Under the pieces are notes generated by a model. That model was given only the letters and a program-made list of their open reading frames with translations, was not told the origin of the DNA and made no database searches. 64,000 bases of DNA from Hyposmocoma kahamanoa (taxonomy: Eukaryota > Arthropoda > Insecta > Lepidoptera > Cosmopterigidae): the NCBI RefSeq assembly GCF_003589595.1, contig NW_020653851.1, forward strand, positions 23,691,656 to 23,755,655, in the 5' to 3' direction. Below are positions 1 through 11,429 of this stretch, piece after piece. Numbering within the stretch: the first letter of the stretch is position 1; each line of letters opens with the position of its first letter. The translations under genes were made by a program, and so were the position numbers.

Positions 1-407
1 ATATATCAAGTGTGTGAAATACGATTGAATGTGGTTAATGTAAGTAATGTACTTAATGTAAGTAATATAAATAATGTAAGTTATTGTACGTGTGTGTCGA
101 TTGATTGAGCACCCTCTTAACAAGATTTACGGGAATCTATTATTAGCAGTCCGTAGCCAACATAAATTAACGATTACTGTGTAAAAATGAAAGTGTTAGC
201 AATTGAAATAACAAAGTAATAACTTTAAAACTTTCTCCTGTAACATTTGGTTTTGTGCAGATACGCGCCTTTTACAATAGGTACTTACGCGGGTTTGCAC
301 TATCCCCGACGATATTCGTAACAGTGCAAAATTTCAAATCAAAATAAAAAACCTAGGTAATTAAATCACACGCACAATAACATATACATTATTATTATTA
401 TTAAAAT
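1..407. other. Non-coding AT-rich flank
   Basis: No gene is visible. The only structure is a stretch at about 70-125 (GATTGAGCACCCTCT core) that recurs in inverted orientation at about 1865-1915. The two may be worn ends of an old ~1.85 kb inverted-repeat element. The last eight bases (400-407) are the left target duplication of the element that starts at 408. Confidence 0.4.
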
Positions 408-780
408 TTTAGAATAATAACGCATTGAAACCTAGTCCGCACACGCTAATTGAGGCAAATTGAAGCGCTCCCAAAGGGCCTACACGAGCGGGCGGGCCGT
501 CAGTGCTCAAGATCAACTTGCACCGCGAACAGCTCAAGAATTTTAGCTAAAAATGACGAAATGTGCGGTAAATGAGTGTAAAAATACGTCAGACAAACAT
601 AAAATAGATACTAACATCACAGTCCATAAGGAAGTAACGCGTTTCAACTTGTATTTTTATATAAATATTCACTAAAACCATAAATTAACCAATTACTAAA
701 ACTACATGAATTTGATTTTTGCGTCACTTGTGACAGTTCGTTTGATATGAAACTATAATTCTATGCGTTATTATTCTAAG
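408..780 (+). mobile_element. P-element-like MITE carrying a THAP-like exon
   Basis: The ends are inverted repeats: TTTAGAATAATAACGCAT at 408-425, and at the right end a sequence whose reverse complement is CTTAGAATAATAACGCAT. They are flanked by a perfect 8-bp duplication ATTAAAAT (400-407 and 781-788). The left part matches the end of the longer element at 53003-54628 read on the minus strand, and the right part matches that element's other end, so this 373-bp copy is an internally deleted derivative. A short THAP-like reading frame begins 146 bp inside the left end. The 8-bp duplication plus an N-terminal THAP exon is the layout of P-type transposons; assignment to P rather than hAT is inference. 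Confidence 0.8.
553..675 (+). pseudogene. Relic THAP-domain first exon inside the MITE
   Basis: The frame opens MTKCAVNECKNTSDK, which has the C-x4-C spacing and following N typical of the start of a C2CH zinc THAP domain, and reaches a VHK segment where THAP first exons often end. The related element at 54483 (minus) has a GTAAGT donor at the matching place; here the donor is degraded. No downstream transposase exons remain, so this is a relic. Identification rests on pattern recognition of a short segment. Confidence 0.5.
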
Positions 781-846
781 ATTAAAATTATATTTACAAA
801 ACTATAGGCAGTGTGTACATACATACATATTATAGTATATAGTACA

Positions 847-1096
847 TGGCTATAGAGCCACCGCCAACGAATACTTGAGAACTCAAATAATAAAAAGTAA
901 TTCGAATAAGAACTGTAACTACAAATTCGTGCCACTTCTTTTCTCTCATAGTTTTTCGGCATACATATCATATTAAAAACTATGAGAGAAAAGAAGTGGC
1001 ACGAATTTGTAGTTACAGTTCTTATTCGAATTACTTTTTACTATTTGTGTTACGATTTGAGTTCTCAAGTATTCGTTGGCGGTGGCTCTATAGCCA
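847..1096. repeat. Long near-perfect hairpin (about 110-bp arms)
   Basis: Bases 847-956 are the reverse complement of 975-1096 with almost no mismatch, apart from a 12-nt insertion in the right arm near 1045. The loop is 18 nt (957-974). The outer ends read TGGCTATAGAGCC and its complement. A transcript crossing it would form a dsRNA stem of about 110 bp. It could be a fold-back MITE or an hpRNA/miRNA-like source; no target duplication was identified. Confidence 0.85.
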
Positions 1097-1329
1097 ATAT
1101 TCAATAAATACCTAAGTAATATAATAATGGAGCCTGAGCCAGTATTTGTTCACTCGGTAACGAAGCTGTTATGATGACTATGACGTAAGTATACTCAATA
1201 ATTAACACTTCATATTAATACCTAGGTACCTAAATTATCATTTTGGCATATTCATAACTTTGCATTATAGATTTTTCATACATAATATAATAAAAAACGA
1301 TTATCTTTTTAATTTAACAATAAAAACGA

Positions 1330-1880
1330 AATCTGAAACGGCAGATATTTAGTAGTAAATGACTACTAAAACTTTACCAATTATATAGTCTCGGTAATAC
1401 TTACAAATGCAAAGATATTGACGTTTGTTACTTTTCAGAAATGTAAGGGTTGAGTGAGCACTTAAAAATAAAATATTATTCACATCACACTTCAGTGGCT
1501 TGGTTTATGTTTTACAAAATCATATGCAACTTTCACTAAATCTAGACATAAACGAAAATTAATTGTCTTATTTGGTTCGTAAGAAATCGTTTCTTTTAAA
1601 AAAGTGCGGATTGAGTGATCATAAGAAAGTACTTGTAAAAAATTCAAAAAGACACTAACCAATCTGTAATTAAAAACGATAGTTTAACAAAACCTTTACT
1701 AAAAATTAGTACAATAATATTATATACAAACTTAATACTTTTGTACATCTGACTGGCCCTTTGTAAGAATGAGAACTTAATGAGCACACAATAACGAAAG
1801 AATAGAAAGTTTGGTTTCTACAATTATTTACAACTTTTACTAAATGACTAATATATTTTAAACATTTTACAGAGGGTGCT
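1330..1880. repeat. Degenerate ~165-bp tandem repeat
   Basis: Related segments recur at about 160-170 bp spacing. Each has a TTGAGTGAGCAC-like motif (near 1448, 1610 and, weaker, 1775) followed by a CAACTTTTACTAAAT-like motif. The copies are diverged, so this is an old array or part of an old element whose ends may be the inverted motifs at about 70-125 and 1865-1915. Confidence 0.35.
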
Positions 1881-1977
1881 CATTCAATTCACACACACGA
1901 AGTTATTGTTACAAATATAATATTTAATTATTGCAACAGCCACCAAATATGATCTAATGTTTGTTCGGAAATTCTGA

Positions 1978-2130
1978 TTTTAAGTAGCAGTAGAGCTCCT
2001 TGTAAAGTTCGTCCATGAAAGTACTGTGACAGTACCTATTTTTGCCGCCAGTATAGTGACTCTCAAATCTTTGCGATTTATGGTTCGAATAAGGTAGGGT
2101 AAGCGTGTCACTTACCACCAGACCTTCCTC
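1978..2130 (+). repeat. Dispersed repeat R1, copy 1 (internally deleted)
   Basis: Contains AGAGCTCCTTGTAAAGTTCG, ACCTATTTTTGCCGCC, GCGATTTA and GCGTGTCACTTACCACCAG blocks in that order. The same blocks recur at 10590, 11430, 15165, 41025/41885, 42700 and 45035. No coding potential. It is a high-copy interspersed family; its superfamily cannot be told from the sequence alone. Confidence 0.6.
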
Positions 2131-3237
2131 CCGCCGCCGCATAATATCATTTCGTATCATAAAGAGGTCTGCCTTAAGAAAATGTTTCAGTCAATACCTT
2201 TTGAAACAACCTGCTTACCTTACTAGGCTCACTCCAAAGAAATCGATGACTTTCTAGAACATTGACCTATTTCAAAAGCATTTAATTCATAAGGAAAAGT
2301 TAAAAAAACAACTTAAGCATATCTGGAGCGCAAAACGAATCGAAATAGCACATTCGGAATACAGTTGTATAGTAACAAAAGTATCTATTTTAATTTGGAT
2401 CACTATTCATAAAAAGGAGCTATTTGCAAAGAATATTCTCACTGCGCCTCTCTTTCTAAACAGTCCCAAATTGAAGTATACGATTAAAAAGTCGAAAATA
2501 AACCTTTTTTTTCCATAAAGATTTACGTGCAAAATGCCCACGAAAACTGCAAAAGTAAAGTTGTAGGTATAATTAATGAATTGTTCAATTAAGACAAAGC
2601 TTAGAAGATCTCTTGACACCAGAGGTGACACCACACGGAAACAGAAGAGATAAGTCACGTAGACACTTTTTGGATGTGATCCATTTATTTTGGGAGGTAG
2701 CTTACAGTAAGTCATGTACGATCTGTTCGGTATATATGAATTTTAATGAGTCACTATGTACTTATAGTTCCTTTATCGATTGTCATGATTTGTATACTTT
2801 AATTAATTTAATAGTTTAATCATTTCTTGCACTTGGTTAATAAACATAGATCGTTGTACATTTATTTTTCCAAAATAATTCTAATTATTTAAAAAAAATT
2901 ATTGTCTATGCATCAGACAATTATAAAATAATATTAAAAACACAGAAATAAGACTAGTGTATAGTAAATGCACTGAAATGCGTGGAAGTGCGGTAGCCAA
3001 GTTCGATGAAACATATCTTAACCTAAAAAACACCCACACACTCTATCACTATCAGTGTTGCATAGTCTAGAATTTAAGAGAACTTGGCTCGTGATTTCAC
3101 TTTTATAACTGTTAACCTAATTTAAGAAAACAATGATCACATCTATTGTGCCATTAATGGACATAATGCTATTGTTATAGCGCAAAACAATTTTTTTTTT
3201 TTGAATATCGAAACATTAGTGTGACACTGAGCTCAGA
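2131..3237. other. Upstream region of gene 1; no other gene seen
   Basis: Short open frames here (for example 2407-2819) show no domain, splice structure or repeat and look like chance. An arthropod initiator-like TCAGT lies at 3052-3056, about 180 bp before the gene 1 start, with an AT-rich stretch about 35 bp further upstream. This is a possible but unproven transcription start. Confidence 0.3.
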
Positions 3238-6200
3238 ATGATGTGCATTGCAATCGCCGTTTGCTATCTTCTTTTCAGTGTTGCAGACGGTTTTCATAAC
3301 TGCTTCGAGAGCTGTAAGTGATTTTAGTTTTACAAACTTCTTTCAGTAATCTTACTATTGAATCAAAGAGGTATAAAAAAGTTATTTCTAATGACAATTC
3401 ATTCAACTCAGACCCAAATGTGGTTCGTAAATGTTTTGCGTGCGTAAATGATTAACTTTGTTCGGCCTATTTTCAGATGACGAAACAATGGAGCACCACC
3501 TTGTAACCAAAATCTTCAGCATCAAAGAACCCATATGGGTTTTCAAAACCGGCGTTCAAAGAGCTGAATATCAAGATCGACAAGATTTAGGGTTCATTCT
3601 AAAAGCAGGAAACAATCTAAGAGTGCGCCAAGTAAACCCAGAATTCGAAAAACTCATTGTGCTCTTGCTGCTGCCCTTTGATGAAACGCACTCATTTTTG
3701 GGAACGCTTAGATTAGAAGTGACCAATGAGTGGAATAACATAATTGTTCATGCAGATTCGGTGCCATTTGCAGACACGCCATATGGAAATACGAGTGCGG
3801 ACCTTGAGTTCCAAGCACTCTGCGCTGGTGTGGCACCGCTGCCCGTCTACCAACGAGGCGACAACGAAACTAAATTCTTCATTGACTGGACCAAACACAA
3901 CAGCAGTTTTGCCTTAGCCAAAAATACTCACATACAATTGCTCATACCGATACATCTACAACATCTTAGCAAACATCTTGCATATCACAATAACCTATTT
4001 GGATCCCTTAATGACATATTGGATTTCTTCAAAAGTTTTATCAACTTCCTTGATTCACTATTAGGGTTCGATGGCTCCTCTTATACAAATCAGGTTCCAG
4101 AAAATCGTCACTTCATGACTGCGACGAAAAGTAAATGGTTCTACGACTCGTTCCAGTTGCGCTACTTGGATTTGTGGATCCAACAACCGTCAGTGGATTT
4201 GCTCAATGAGATATCCGGCGGCTATTACTATTTGATGCACCAAGCTTTGTTCGACAGCAACTACTTTGAAAATTATTATCATTCGGGCAACATATTGCGT
4301 AAGTTCTACAATATTTTATTTGAATTCCAATATTTTGAAAATGTTAAACCTAACGACAGTTTAACTAACACGTTTTCTCACGTTAAATTTCTTGAGACGA
4401 CGGAATTGCTATTGTATATTGATTTTCTATCAGACAACAATATATTCAACAGCACGACGCCGTATGGCGCAGAGATAATATTTCTGCTGATATTGACACA
4501 GAGCGCCGGCACAAATGCCCTGACGGAAATGCATAAAGGGTACCGCAGCGCAGTTAATCAAGAATTTGTTACCGAAATTGACAATTCAATATTACTAAAT
4601 AAATATTGCAGTGAATACAGCCTCATAGATTACACTTCACTTTTTAATAGATGGGGATATTCTGTTAGGTCAAACGTATGGAACATGTATCCAGCCGCGG
4701 CGATGCTCGTAGACGTGGTGCCAGTTCATATACTGCCAGCAGCACGCGCGTTGCTAGTGCATCGCGTTATTTACTCCTCGAACTTTCAACTGGTTCTCAA
4801 TGAGGACATCGCACCTTTGGGCCTACGAGGCAATCTGACATTGCGGCTTCAACCTGATTTAAATTATGTAGGAATGCACGTATTTATCAAAGACGGAATT
4901 AATGTAATAACTGAAAAAGTGCTCAGACAGAATATATCGTTTGTCGAATTCAGGGATTTACCAAATGGTATATACACAGTCGAATTCCGCGGAAAATTGA
5001 TGCAACAATACATACCTAATCAACAATACGTATTCGTGAACGAGAAGCAAGAACCCATTACGTTTAATTTTGAGGTCGTTAATGGAAGTGCGGTTTTGGA
5101 CCCAGTAATACATTTCTTTGGTTATAATGATCAATGTTTTGCGTTACTTACTATTACCTTTACTCGCAAACAAAAAACTCTACAATTTAAAATATCAGGA
5201 TATAATCCAAATTTTTTACAAATACCACAAAATGGCGAAGTTTACGCGTCAGTACAAGTCACTAACGAAACTGGTAAGAAGTATGAGAAAGTAATTAAAG
5301 AACTAGCCGAGAAAGTGGACGACATTATCGACTTGGTCGAAGGTGATATCATAAAAGTTTACCACAATGAAACTAAGCAAAAACTGCGATCTCTAAACGC
5401 TGTTATAGACTTTTCTAGTAATGAGAACAGCTGGCTGGTAACTACGCATGGGTTGGTAAACCTTGAACTTAACAATAAACCACTAATTTCTATAGATCTA
5501 TGCGCTGAAGCTATCTTTAAAGATTTTTTTAAAAGAAGTTTGTCTTTTTATCTCTCAGAAGAAAAAAAACAATTGCTAGCCGCTATCCACTCTCTTCCAG
5601 CACGACACAGAGAACTTTACTTTGGGAAATACGGCGTTCTCTTTCCCCAATCTCTCAATATCATCACTCTAGTGATGAAATCAGATCACGTAAACGCACT
5701 GGAGGGATTAATAGTTCAACTAGAGAACGATAAATTTGTTCAACAGAGAAGTGTTCAATACGGTGAGGTTCATTTTCAAAATTTGCCATTTGGCTCTTAC
5801 TTTGTTAAATTTCCTAAAGAAGAATTAAGATATCTAGACGTTCAGCCTACTGTAATATTTGTCGATAAGTCAGAATTTGTTAAAAATATAGTCTTTAAAA
5901 AGATACGTAAAATAAAACTGGATGATGCATTTATTAAATATACAGCAAACATGAATATGACTATTGAGAAAGTGGTAATTACGACGGTTGGAGGTACTGC
6001 TATTATGAAAGCGACAGGAATAACCGAGACCCCGGAATTGAATGTGAATGCTTACGTATTAGTGAGAGATGTTCGAGGATTTGAGAAATACAACAAAATA
6101 ATAGAAGCTAATCAGTCGTCGATATTGGAGCCAGGAGACGTGATGGAAGTGTACCGCATCGACGCCATTGACCAGCTGAAGCAGGCAAGTGTGTGGATGG

Positions 6201-6409
6201 TGACGGATTACGGCATTCAGAGGACGCCGGAAGAAAACGTCAAGGAAATAATCGAAGAAACAGCGAACGCTGTAGAAAAAAACCTAGCCCGCCTATGTTC
6301 TGCAATTTTCTCTTTAGCAGAACCTGATAGGGCGGAGTACAGGATGAAGTATGTTGATTTACTGTCATGTTACAGCAACGAAACACGATACGTGCCTGAC
6401 AGTAAATAA
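3238..6409 (+). CDS. Secreted M60/enhancin-like protein with degenerate zinc motif (gene 1)
   Basis: Two exons: 3238-3313 and 3477-6409, joined in phase 1 at GT (3314) and AG (3475-3476), giving 1002 aa. Exon 1 encodes a signal peptide (about residues 1-18). Residues about 40-440 resemble the N-terminal half of peptidase M60/enhancin proteins, with blocks LGFILKAGNNLRVR, VPFADTPYG and APLPVY and a helical region after them. Where M60 enzymes carry HExxH the protein has NEISG (residues 269-273, bases 4205-4219), so both metal-binding histidines are absent and proteolysis is unlikely. After residue 440 come two copies of a module with a [S]WxVTxxG motif (677-685 and about 935) followed by a SLPxxxRxxY helix (about 730 and 970). 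Enhancins are known for a C-terminal mucin-binding module; that role here is inference. Genes 2-4 are C-terminal-only relatives in the opposite orientation. The long exon 2 is unbroken and rich in N-glycosylation sites. Host rather than viral origin is suggested by the intron and signal exon. Confidence 0.85.
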
Positions 6410-6457
6410 ATGTTCTGGGTATAGAAAATCGTATACTCAACGCAAATTTTGTTTATG

Positions 6458-6463
6458 AATAAA
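6458..6463 (+). terminator. Polyadenylation signal of gene 1
   Basis: AATAAA lies 49 bases after the gene 1 stop codon, a normal distance for an insect 3' UTR. Confidence 0.65.
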
Positions 6464-6954
6464 TGACTTTTATACTTCTATATTACCTGGTATTCATATT
6501 GTCATTTTTATACATTTAAAATAGAAGCACGTTCAGCCACAACCAAATTACCCACGATAGTACACATTTCTCAAATAATGGCCATTCACTCTAGCCTTCA
6601 ATAACCCCAAAGTGAAGTGTTAGGGATATGCTTGGGATACACATATTTACCTTATGCCGCACACACCTTATGCCGCTGCAATATGGTCGACTTTTTTCGG
6701 TGAAAGCTAATGTTCATTGTCTAAAGGATGAAAGAAACATTTATTCAGCTTAAGAAAATTCAAATTAATAATTACATATATCTATAAGCTGAAAAGGATC
6801 CAACTCAGCATATGTTACAGCTCACCTGCTGTAACACTGGTTTCCAGTTGGAACCGCTTTTACAAGATGAGATTGCACGTAAGTACTAGTGTCGTAAACA
6901 CTAAAATTATAAAATGTAACTTAAATCAACTAAAAACAAGTAGCAAAATTACTA
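6464..6954. other. Intergenic, nothing recognised
   Basis: AT-rich sequence after gene 1. No open frame, known repeat or RNA gene is seen. Confidence 0.4.
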
Positions 6955-7215
6955 ATAGGAACTATTACATGACTTGAATTTATATAAAATACTACACTTG
7001 TCAGGGATTATTACATGAATTGAATGTATATGAAATACTGCACTTCATCAAAGATTTCCAGACCAGCCGATCAGACGCGACGTGCATCCATCAATTACTC
7101 GCCGACAATGCACTTGTTAGGAATTATGATATGAATAGGATGTATGTATATAAAACACTGCACTTGTTAAGAATCATTACAAGAATTGAATGTATGAAAT
7201 ACTGCTCTTGTGAGA
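6955..7215 (+). repeat. Degenerate tandem repeat with ~50-60-bp core
   Basis: Four related copies of a segment resembling TTACATGAATTGAATGTATA followed by AATACTGCACTTGTTA start near 6957, 7008, 7120 and 7170. A non-repeat piece separates copies two and three. The short frame at 7020-7250 is made by these repeats and is not a gene. Confidence 0.6.
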
Positions 7216-7239
7216 CATTAATAAAGAAGAACATAGTCT

Positions 7240-7580
7240 TTCAGCTATAGACGCTAGATGGCAGCATATTGAAGGAAATTTCAATTTGAAGTCAAATCGC
7301 TGCAACTTACAATAATAGGTACTTATTGAACTTCCAACGAAATGCCAACTGGGTAAAGTTTAAATTATATTAAAAGTCCAGAATTAGATTTTATTTTTAA
7401 ATTAGAAACTATGACTTATCATTCATCATGGAATGTGTTCAATATTATCATTGTGTGAGTTTTAGTGACAGCGGTTCTGATAATAAACGATGTTTAAGTC
7501 TTAAACACATAGTTTGATAGTATACTGAGTTTAAGGCAATGTCATTGATTTTTTTTCTTCCGTGGGTATATCCCCATCAC
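7240..7580 (+). repeat. Dispersed repeat R2, uninterrupted copy
   Basis: Blocks ATGGCAGCATATTGAA, AAATTAGAAACTATGAC, GACAGCGGTTCTGATAAT and TTTTTTTCTTCCGTGG recur in the same order at 19790-19828 plus 20930-21170, where a mariner splits the sequence. No coding potential was identified. Confidence 0.6.
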
Positions 7581-8889
7581 TTTACAGCACTCATTAGAAA
7601 GGAAGAAGCAAAGCGTTTGTGGGATTATGATCCCACTAAAATTTATATGAATAAGATCCGAATTTTTCCAAGTGTGACAGGTACTTTTCAAATGAGAACA
7701 GTTGCATGTTACGTACTGGCCACACCTCTTCTGTAACCGTAACAAACTATCGAAGGCCGCAATGCGTTTCAAGGGCAAACAATAACAACAAAACTCATAA
7801 CATGCGCAAACAATTCGCAGTTACAACGAAATACTATTAATTAGTTTACAAAGCAATTAAAACTCTTACTATTGCGTTAATCGCAATTCCAAGACTAGGT
7901 TAAGAACTATTATTATGGCTTTCCCGTCACACGTGTAGGGTATTCGTAACTTGTGAAGGTTTTACGATATAATGATTATGTATGTTCTATGGTATAACCA
8001 CAAAAATTATATAAAACTAACTGTACCCGGCAAGCGCTGCAATGCCGCTGGAGACGTGTAAAGTCCCTAACCCGTATTGAGTCAAGGCCGTAAACCTGGA
8101 AGAGACCCATACCCAGCAGAGCGGCTTTTAATTTGCATTCAAAATAATACTCAATTTATTCAGTGAAAAAACTGAAAAAACCGAAAAACCGACCTCAAAA
8201 GTTCGTGGAATGACAACTATTTGCCAAGTTTTATTGAAATAGGTTACCGGGAAGTGCGCGAAACAAGACTCATCCCCTAGTTTGCCACACTTAGAGGTGG
8301 ACTTATTTTCTTCAAATGGGACCAATACTCTTTCTAGCAAAAACAGAATCATCAAAATGGGCTCACAAATTTAGAGATATACGCGTAACATACTTACAAC
8401 AAAAGCCATACAATCGAATTGAGACCTCCTCCTTTTCTGAAGTTAAAATGAAGGTCTACATTGCATTGCTATCTCCAAAGTACACGCTATACAGCTCGAC
8501 GTCGCTCTGCAGCTGTCTATCTTTCGAAGAAATATACTTTGTTGTTGAAAATCTGAGTTACACTGCATTGTGGCATTACTCGTTTTAATGCACCGTGGCG
8601 CCGCGAGCTGCGCCGCTTGGCTGCGGCAATATGAGGCGACCTAGCCGGATTTACGTTTGTCAGGCGAGTCGTGTCATGAGGCGTCAGAATGGTACCACTT
8701 TCATACACACAGCACTAGCCGTCACGTCAGACTGCGACACATTAATATAAATCTAACGTGTATATATACAGACGTGAAAGCGACTACAACGATGGTGCCG
8801 CTGTTGTTACGGCGTCGTTTGTAATTAGCCTAAAAGTGATATATATGATGGTGATTATAAATATATAGATTATAATTATAGTAAAAAAA
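7581..8889. other. Intergenic, no gene recognised
   Basis: Several short frames occur but none has a recognisable domain, splice context or repetition. A GC-richer patch lies at about 8590-8700. It ends in an A-rich run just before the LINE at 8890. Confidence 0.35.
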
Positions 8890-10528
8890 AAGACGGGCTG
8901 CACTATGGCGCCAATTCGCAAACGCCAAAAAGAGGTACTTAGAACTCTGTGTAATCTAGACGTGAATAAAACTAGTGGGCCAGATGGAATCCCAGCGATA
9001 GTCCTGCGTAACTGTGCACCTGAGTTGTCTCCTGTTCTCACACGCCTGTGCCGCCTCTCACTTGAGACTGATGTAGTTCCCAGGTCATAGAAGCTTGCAA
9101 ACGTGCAACCTGTGCCAAAAAACATAGAGCTGTCCCTATCAACTATAGACCTATCTCAATCACTTCCATACCCTGCAAGACTATGGAACGTGTACTCAAT
9201 AACCGTCTCCTATCGTACCTTGAAGACCTCCTCAGTGATCGCCAGTACAGATTCCGACGAGGACGATCTACTGGGGATCTTCTTGTGTATGCTTGTCACA
9301 TATGGAGCGAGGTTATAGAAAAACAAGGCGAAGTACTTGCAGTGTCTTTGGACATTTCTAAAGCCTTTGACAGGGTCTGGCACGCAAGCCTTTTAAGTAA
9401 GCTTCCCTGTTATGGGCTTCCCACTGACCTTTGCAATTGGATCTGCGATTTTTTGAGCGAGCGTTCGATTCGAGTGGTCTTAGATGACTACTCTTCCGAA
9501 CATATAGCGATAGACATATAGCCGGAGTTCCTCAGGATTCCGTACTGTCTGCAACTGTCTTTCTGCTGCATATCAATAATACGTTAATTCCAGGTACCTT
9601 TGCGTATGCTGATGACAGCACAGTCGTAGATAGGTACTTGACCAATGCAAGGGTCAGTGAAGAGGAAGTCCAGTCTTGTCGAGAGTCCATGGTTAGCCGT
9701 TTGGATTTGACACTCAAGGCAGTCTCCGATTGGGGCGATGCCAATCTTGTCAAATTTAACGCTACCAAAACGCAGGCATGTCTATTCTCCACAAAACGGA
9801 GTCCCTTTGAGCTGACTCCGACTTTTCGTGGTATATCCATACCGATAGCCGACTGTCTCCAGCTACTTGGAATGGACCTGTCTTCCAATTTGAACTTCGG
9901 CAGATACATTGAATCCATGGCCGAAAATGCAGCAAAGAAGCTTGGGATCCTTTCCAGAGTGAGGCGTTACTTTACACCGGGACAGTTGCTGTACCAAAAG
10001 CTGTACCAAAGACAAGTCCGATCGTGCATGGAGTACTGCTATCACCTCTGGGATGGTTCTGCTACGTATCAACTGGCCACTTTGGATTCAATTGACAACC
10101 GTGTCAAGAGACTAATATATGACTCGGAATTAGTGGAGGCGAAGCTGCAGAGCCTTGAACACCGCCGTAAAGTTTATCGGTATTTTACAGGATATATCAC
10201 GGAGTGTGTGCGTTGGAATTACAAGTTTTAATTCCGTCTTCCCCTTTCCATCACCGGGGGACTAGGCGTAGGCTTAGGTTCCACCCCTACGTTGTGGATA
10301 TTCCAAAGATTCGCACGAAGCGTTACGCTTCCACATTTATATGGCGAACGGCTATGGAGTGGAATTCCCTGCCTGCAGACTTGTTCCCCAAACGTTATAA
10401 CTTGGACCTTTTCAGGGCGAGAGTGAATAGGCATTATTGAGGTGTGCATGCTCCATCGTCGACCTCATCGTCACTTTCCATCAGGTGAGATGGAGGTCAA
10501 ATGCGCACCTATATTTTATATTAAAATA
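8890..10528 (+). mobile_element. LINE A: 5'-truncated jockey/CR1-type retrotransposon (broken)
   Basis: Frames read the reverse-transcriptase core of a non-LTR element in order: a KTSGPDGIPA block near 8965, SDRQYRFRRGRSTGD near 9233, DISKAFDRVWH near 9350, FAYADD (9599-9616, catalytic aspartates present), then the WGDANLVKFNATKTQ and C-terminal SCMEYCYHLW blocks, ending at an AT-rich tail. The frame is interrupted by a stop at about 9088 and by frame changes near 9150, 9520 and 10230, so it is inactive. The endonuclease domain and ORF1 are missing. Its 3' end is shared with 18036-18470. Confidence 0.85.
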
Positions 10529-10589
10529 AACATAAGTTGACAAATCCCATGTGACAAATCCCATTCAAAACCGAAACGCAATACTGCTC

Positions 10590-10680
10590 ATATTACTGTT
10601 GGCGGCAAAAATAGGTAAGGTGGCAGTGCTTATCTGGACGAACTCTTTCACAAGGAGCTCTACTGCCGCTATTGATTTAT
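10590..10680 (-). repeat. Dispersed repeat R1, copy 2 (partial)
   Basis: Contains TACTGCTCATATTACTG, GGCGGCAAAAATAGG and CTTTCACAAGGAGCTCTACT in the reverse orientation of the 11430-11690 copy. Confidence 0.55.
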
Positions 10681-10690
10681 AAATTATTTA

Positions 10691-10815
10691 ACTGCCTTCG
10701 TGGCCGAACGGTTACCATGTTGGTCTGCCACGCAGAGGTCCCGAGTTCGATTCCAGGGCCGGGAGAAATATTTGTATGTCCTATATTTATTTCTCTCGTT
10801 ATGTAACGTTATGCT
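10691..10815 (+). repeat. tRNA-derived SINE, copy 1
   Basis: The head looks like a tRNA: box A-like GTGGCCGAACGG near 10699 and box B GAGTTCGATTCCA near 10743, ending GGCCGGGAG. It is followed by a SINE body with AAATATTTGTATG and TTTATTTCTCTCG. The same body occurs on the minus strand at 48655-48840 and 60375-60507. The cloverleaf is too worn for a functional tRNA. Confidence 0.7.
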
Positions 10816-11429
10816 GCTGTTGTACAATTGAAATAGACCTGAGGAAATTCATAAAACTGTATTTGAGGAAGAAACACGCCGAAGCGCATGCAACTAGCTT
10901 CTTCCAAGAACTAGAATCAAATCGGTTCAGCGCTTTTACTTTGAGTTGTTCTTTTACGACAGGACATTTATTAACTTGTTACCTAATGTTACCTAGACAA
11001 TTTCATCTAGATCTTCCGCAGCGTATCTTTTACCCTCCCGTTACGTATGTCTAGCTTCTTTAAGAATAATAGAACTGGCGATGAAACCCATGTGCAGAAT
11101 TTCTTTATGCTTGCCTGGTTATACTTAACATCTATTCAAATCTCCTAAAAATCACGTTGTAACTGGCATGTCATCTGTCTCAAGAAACTTTATAGACGAC
11201 TGCTCCAGACACGTGATAACCCTTAGTGATTTTGTGGATTGAAATATAAAATAAAAGTATTGAATAAGCCATACCTACACCGGCTATGAGGTTGCAAGCA
11301 CGTTGTTGCCTCGTGCTCTCGGCGACGACCGGGTTGAATCCCAATTCATATCACTAATGCGACGACTAACCTCAGAAACAAAACGGTTCATTTTTTTAAT
11401 ATCTACAATCCTTCCTGCTTCTATAGAAA
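10816..11429. other. Intergenic, nothing recognised
   Basis: No supported gene. The frame at 10776-11054 starts inside the SINE and has no recognisable domain. Confidence 0.35.

Noticed and set aside
2407..2819. Overlapping 102- and 68-residue frames on both strands
   Set aside because: No domain, no splice signals, no similarity to the gene family; chance frames in AT-rich DNA.
7020..7250. 76-residue frame
   Set aside because: Made by the degenerate tandem repeat at 6955-7215.
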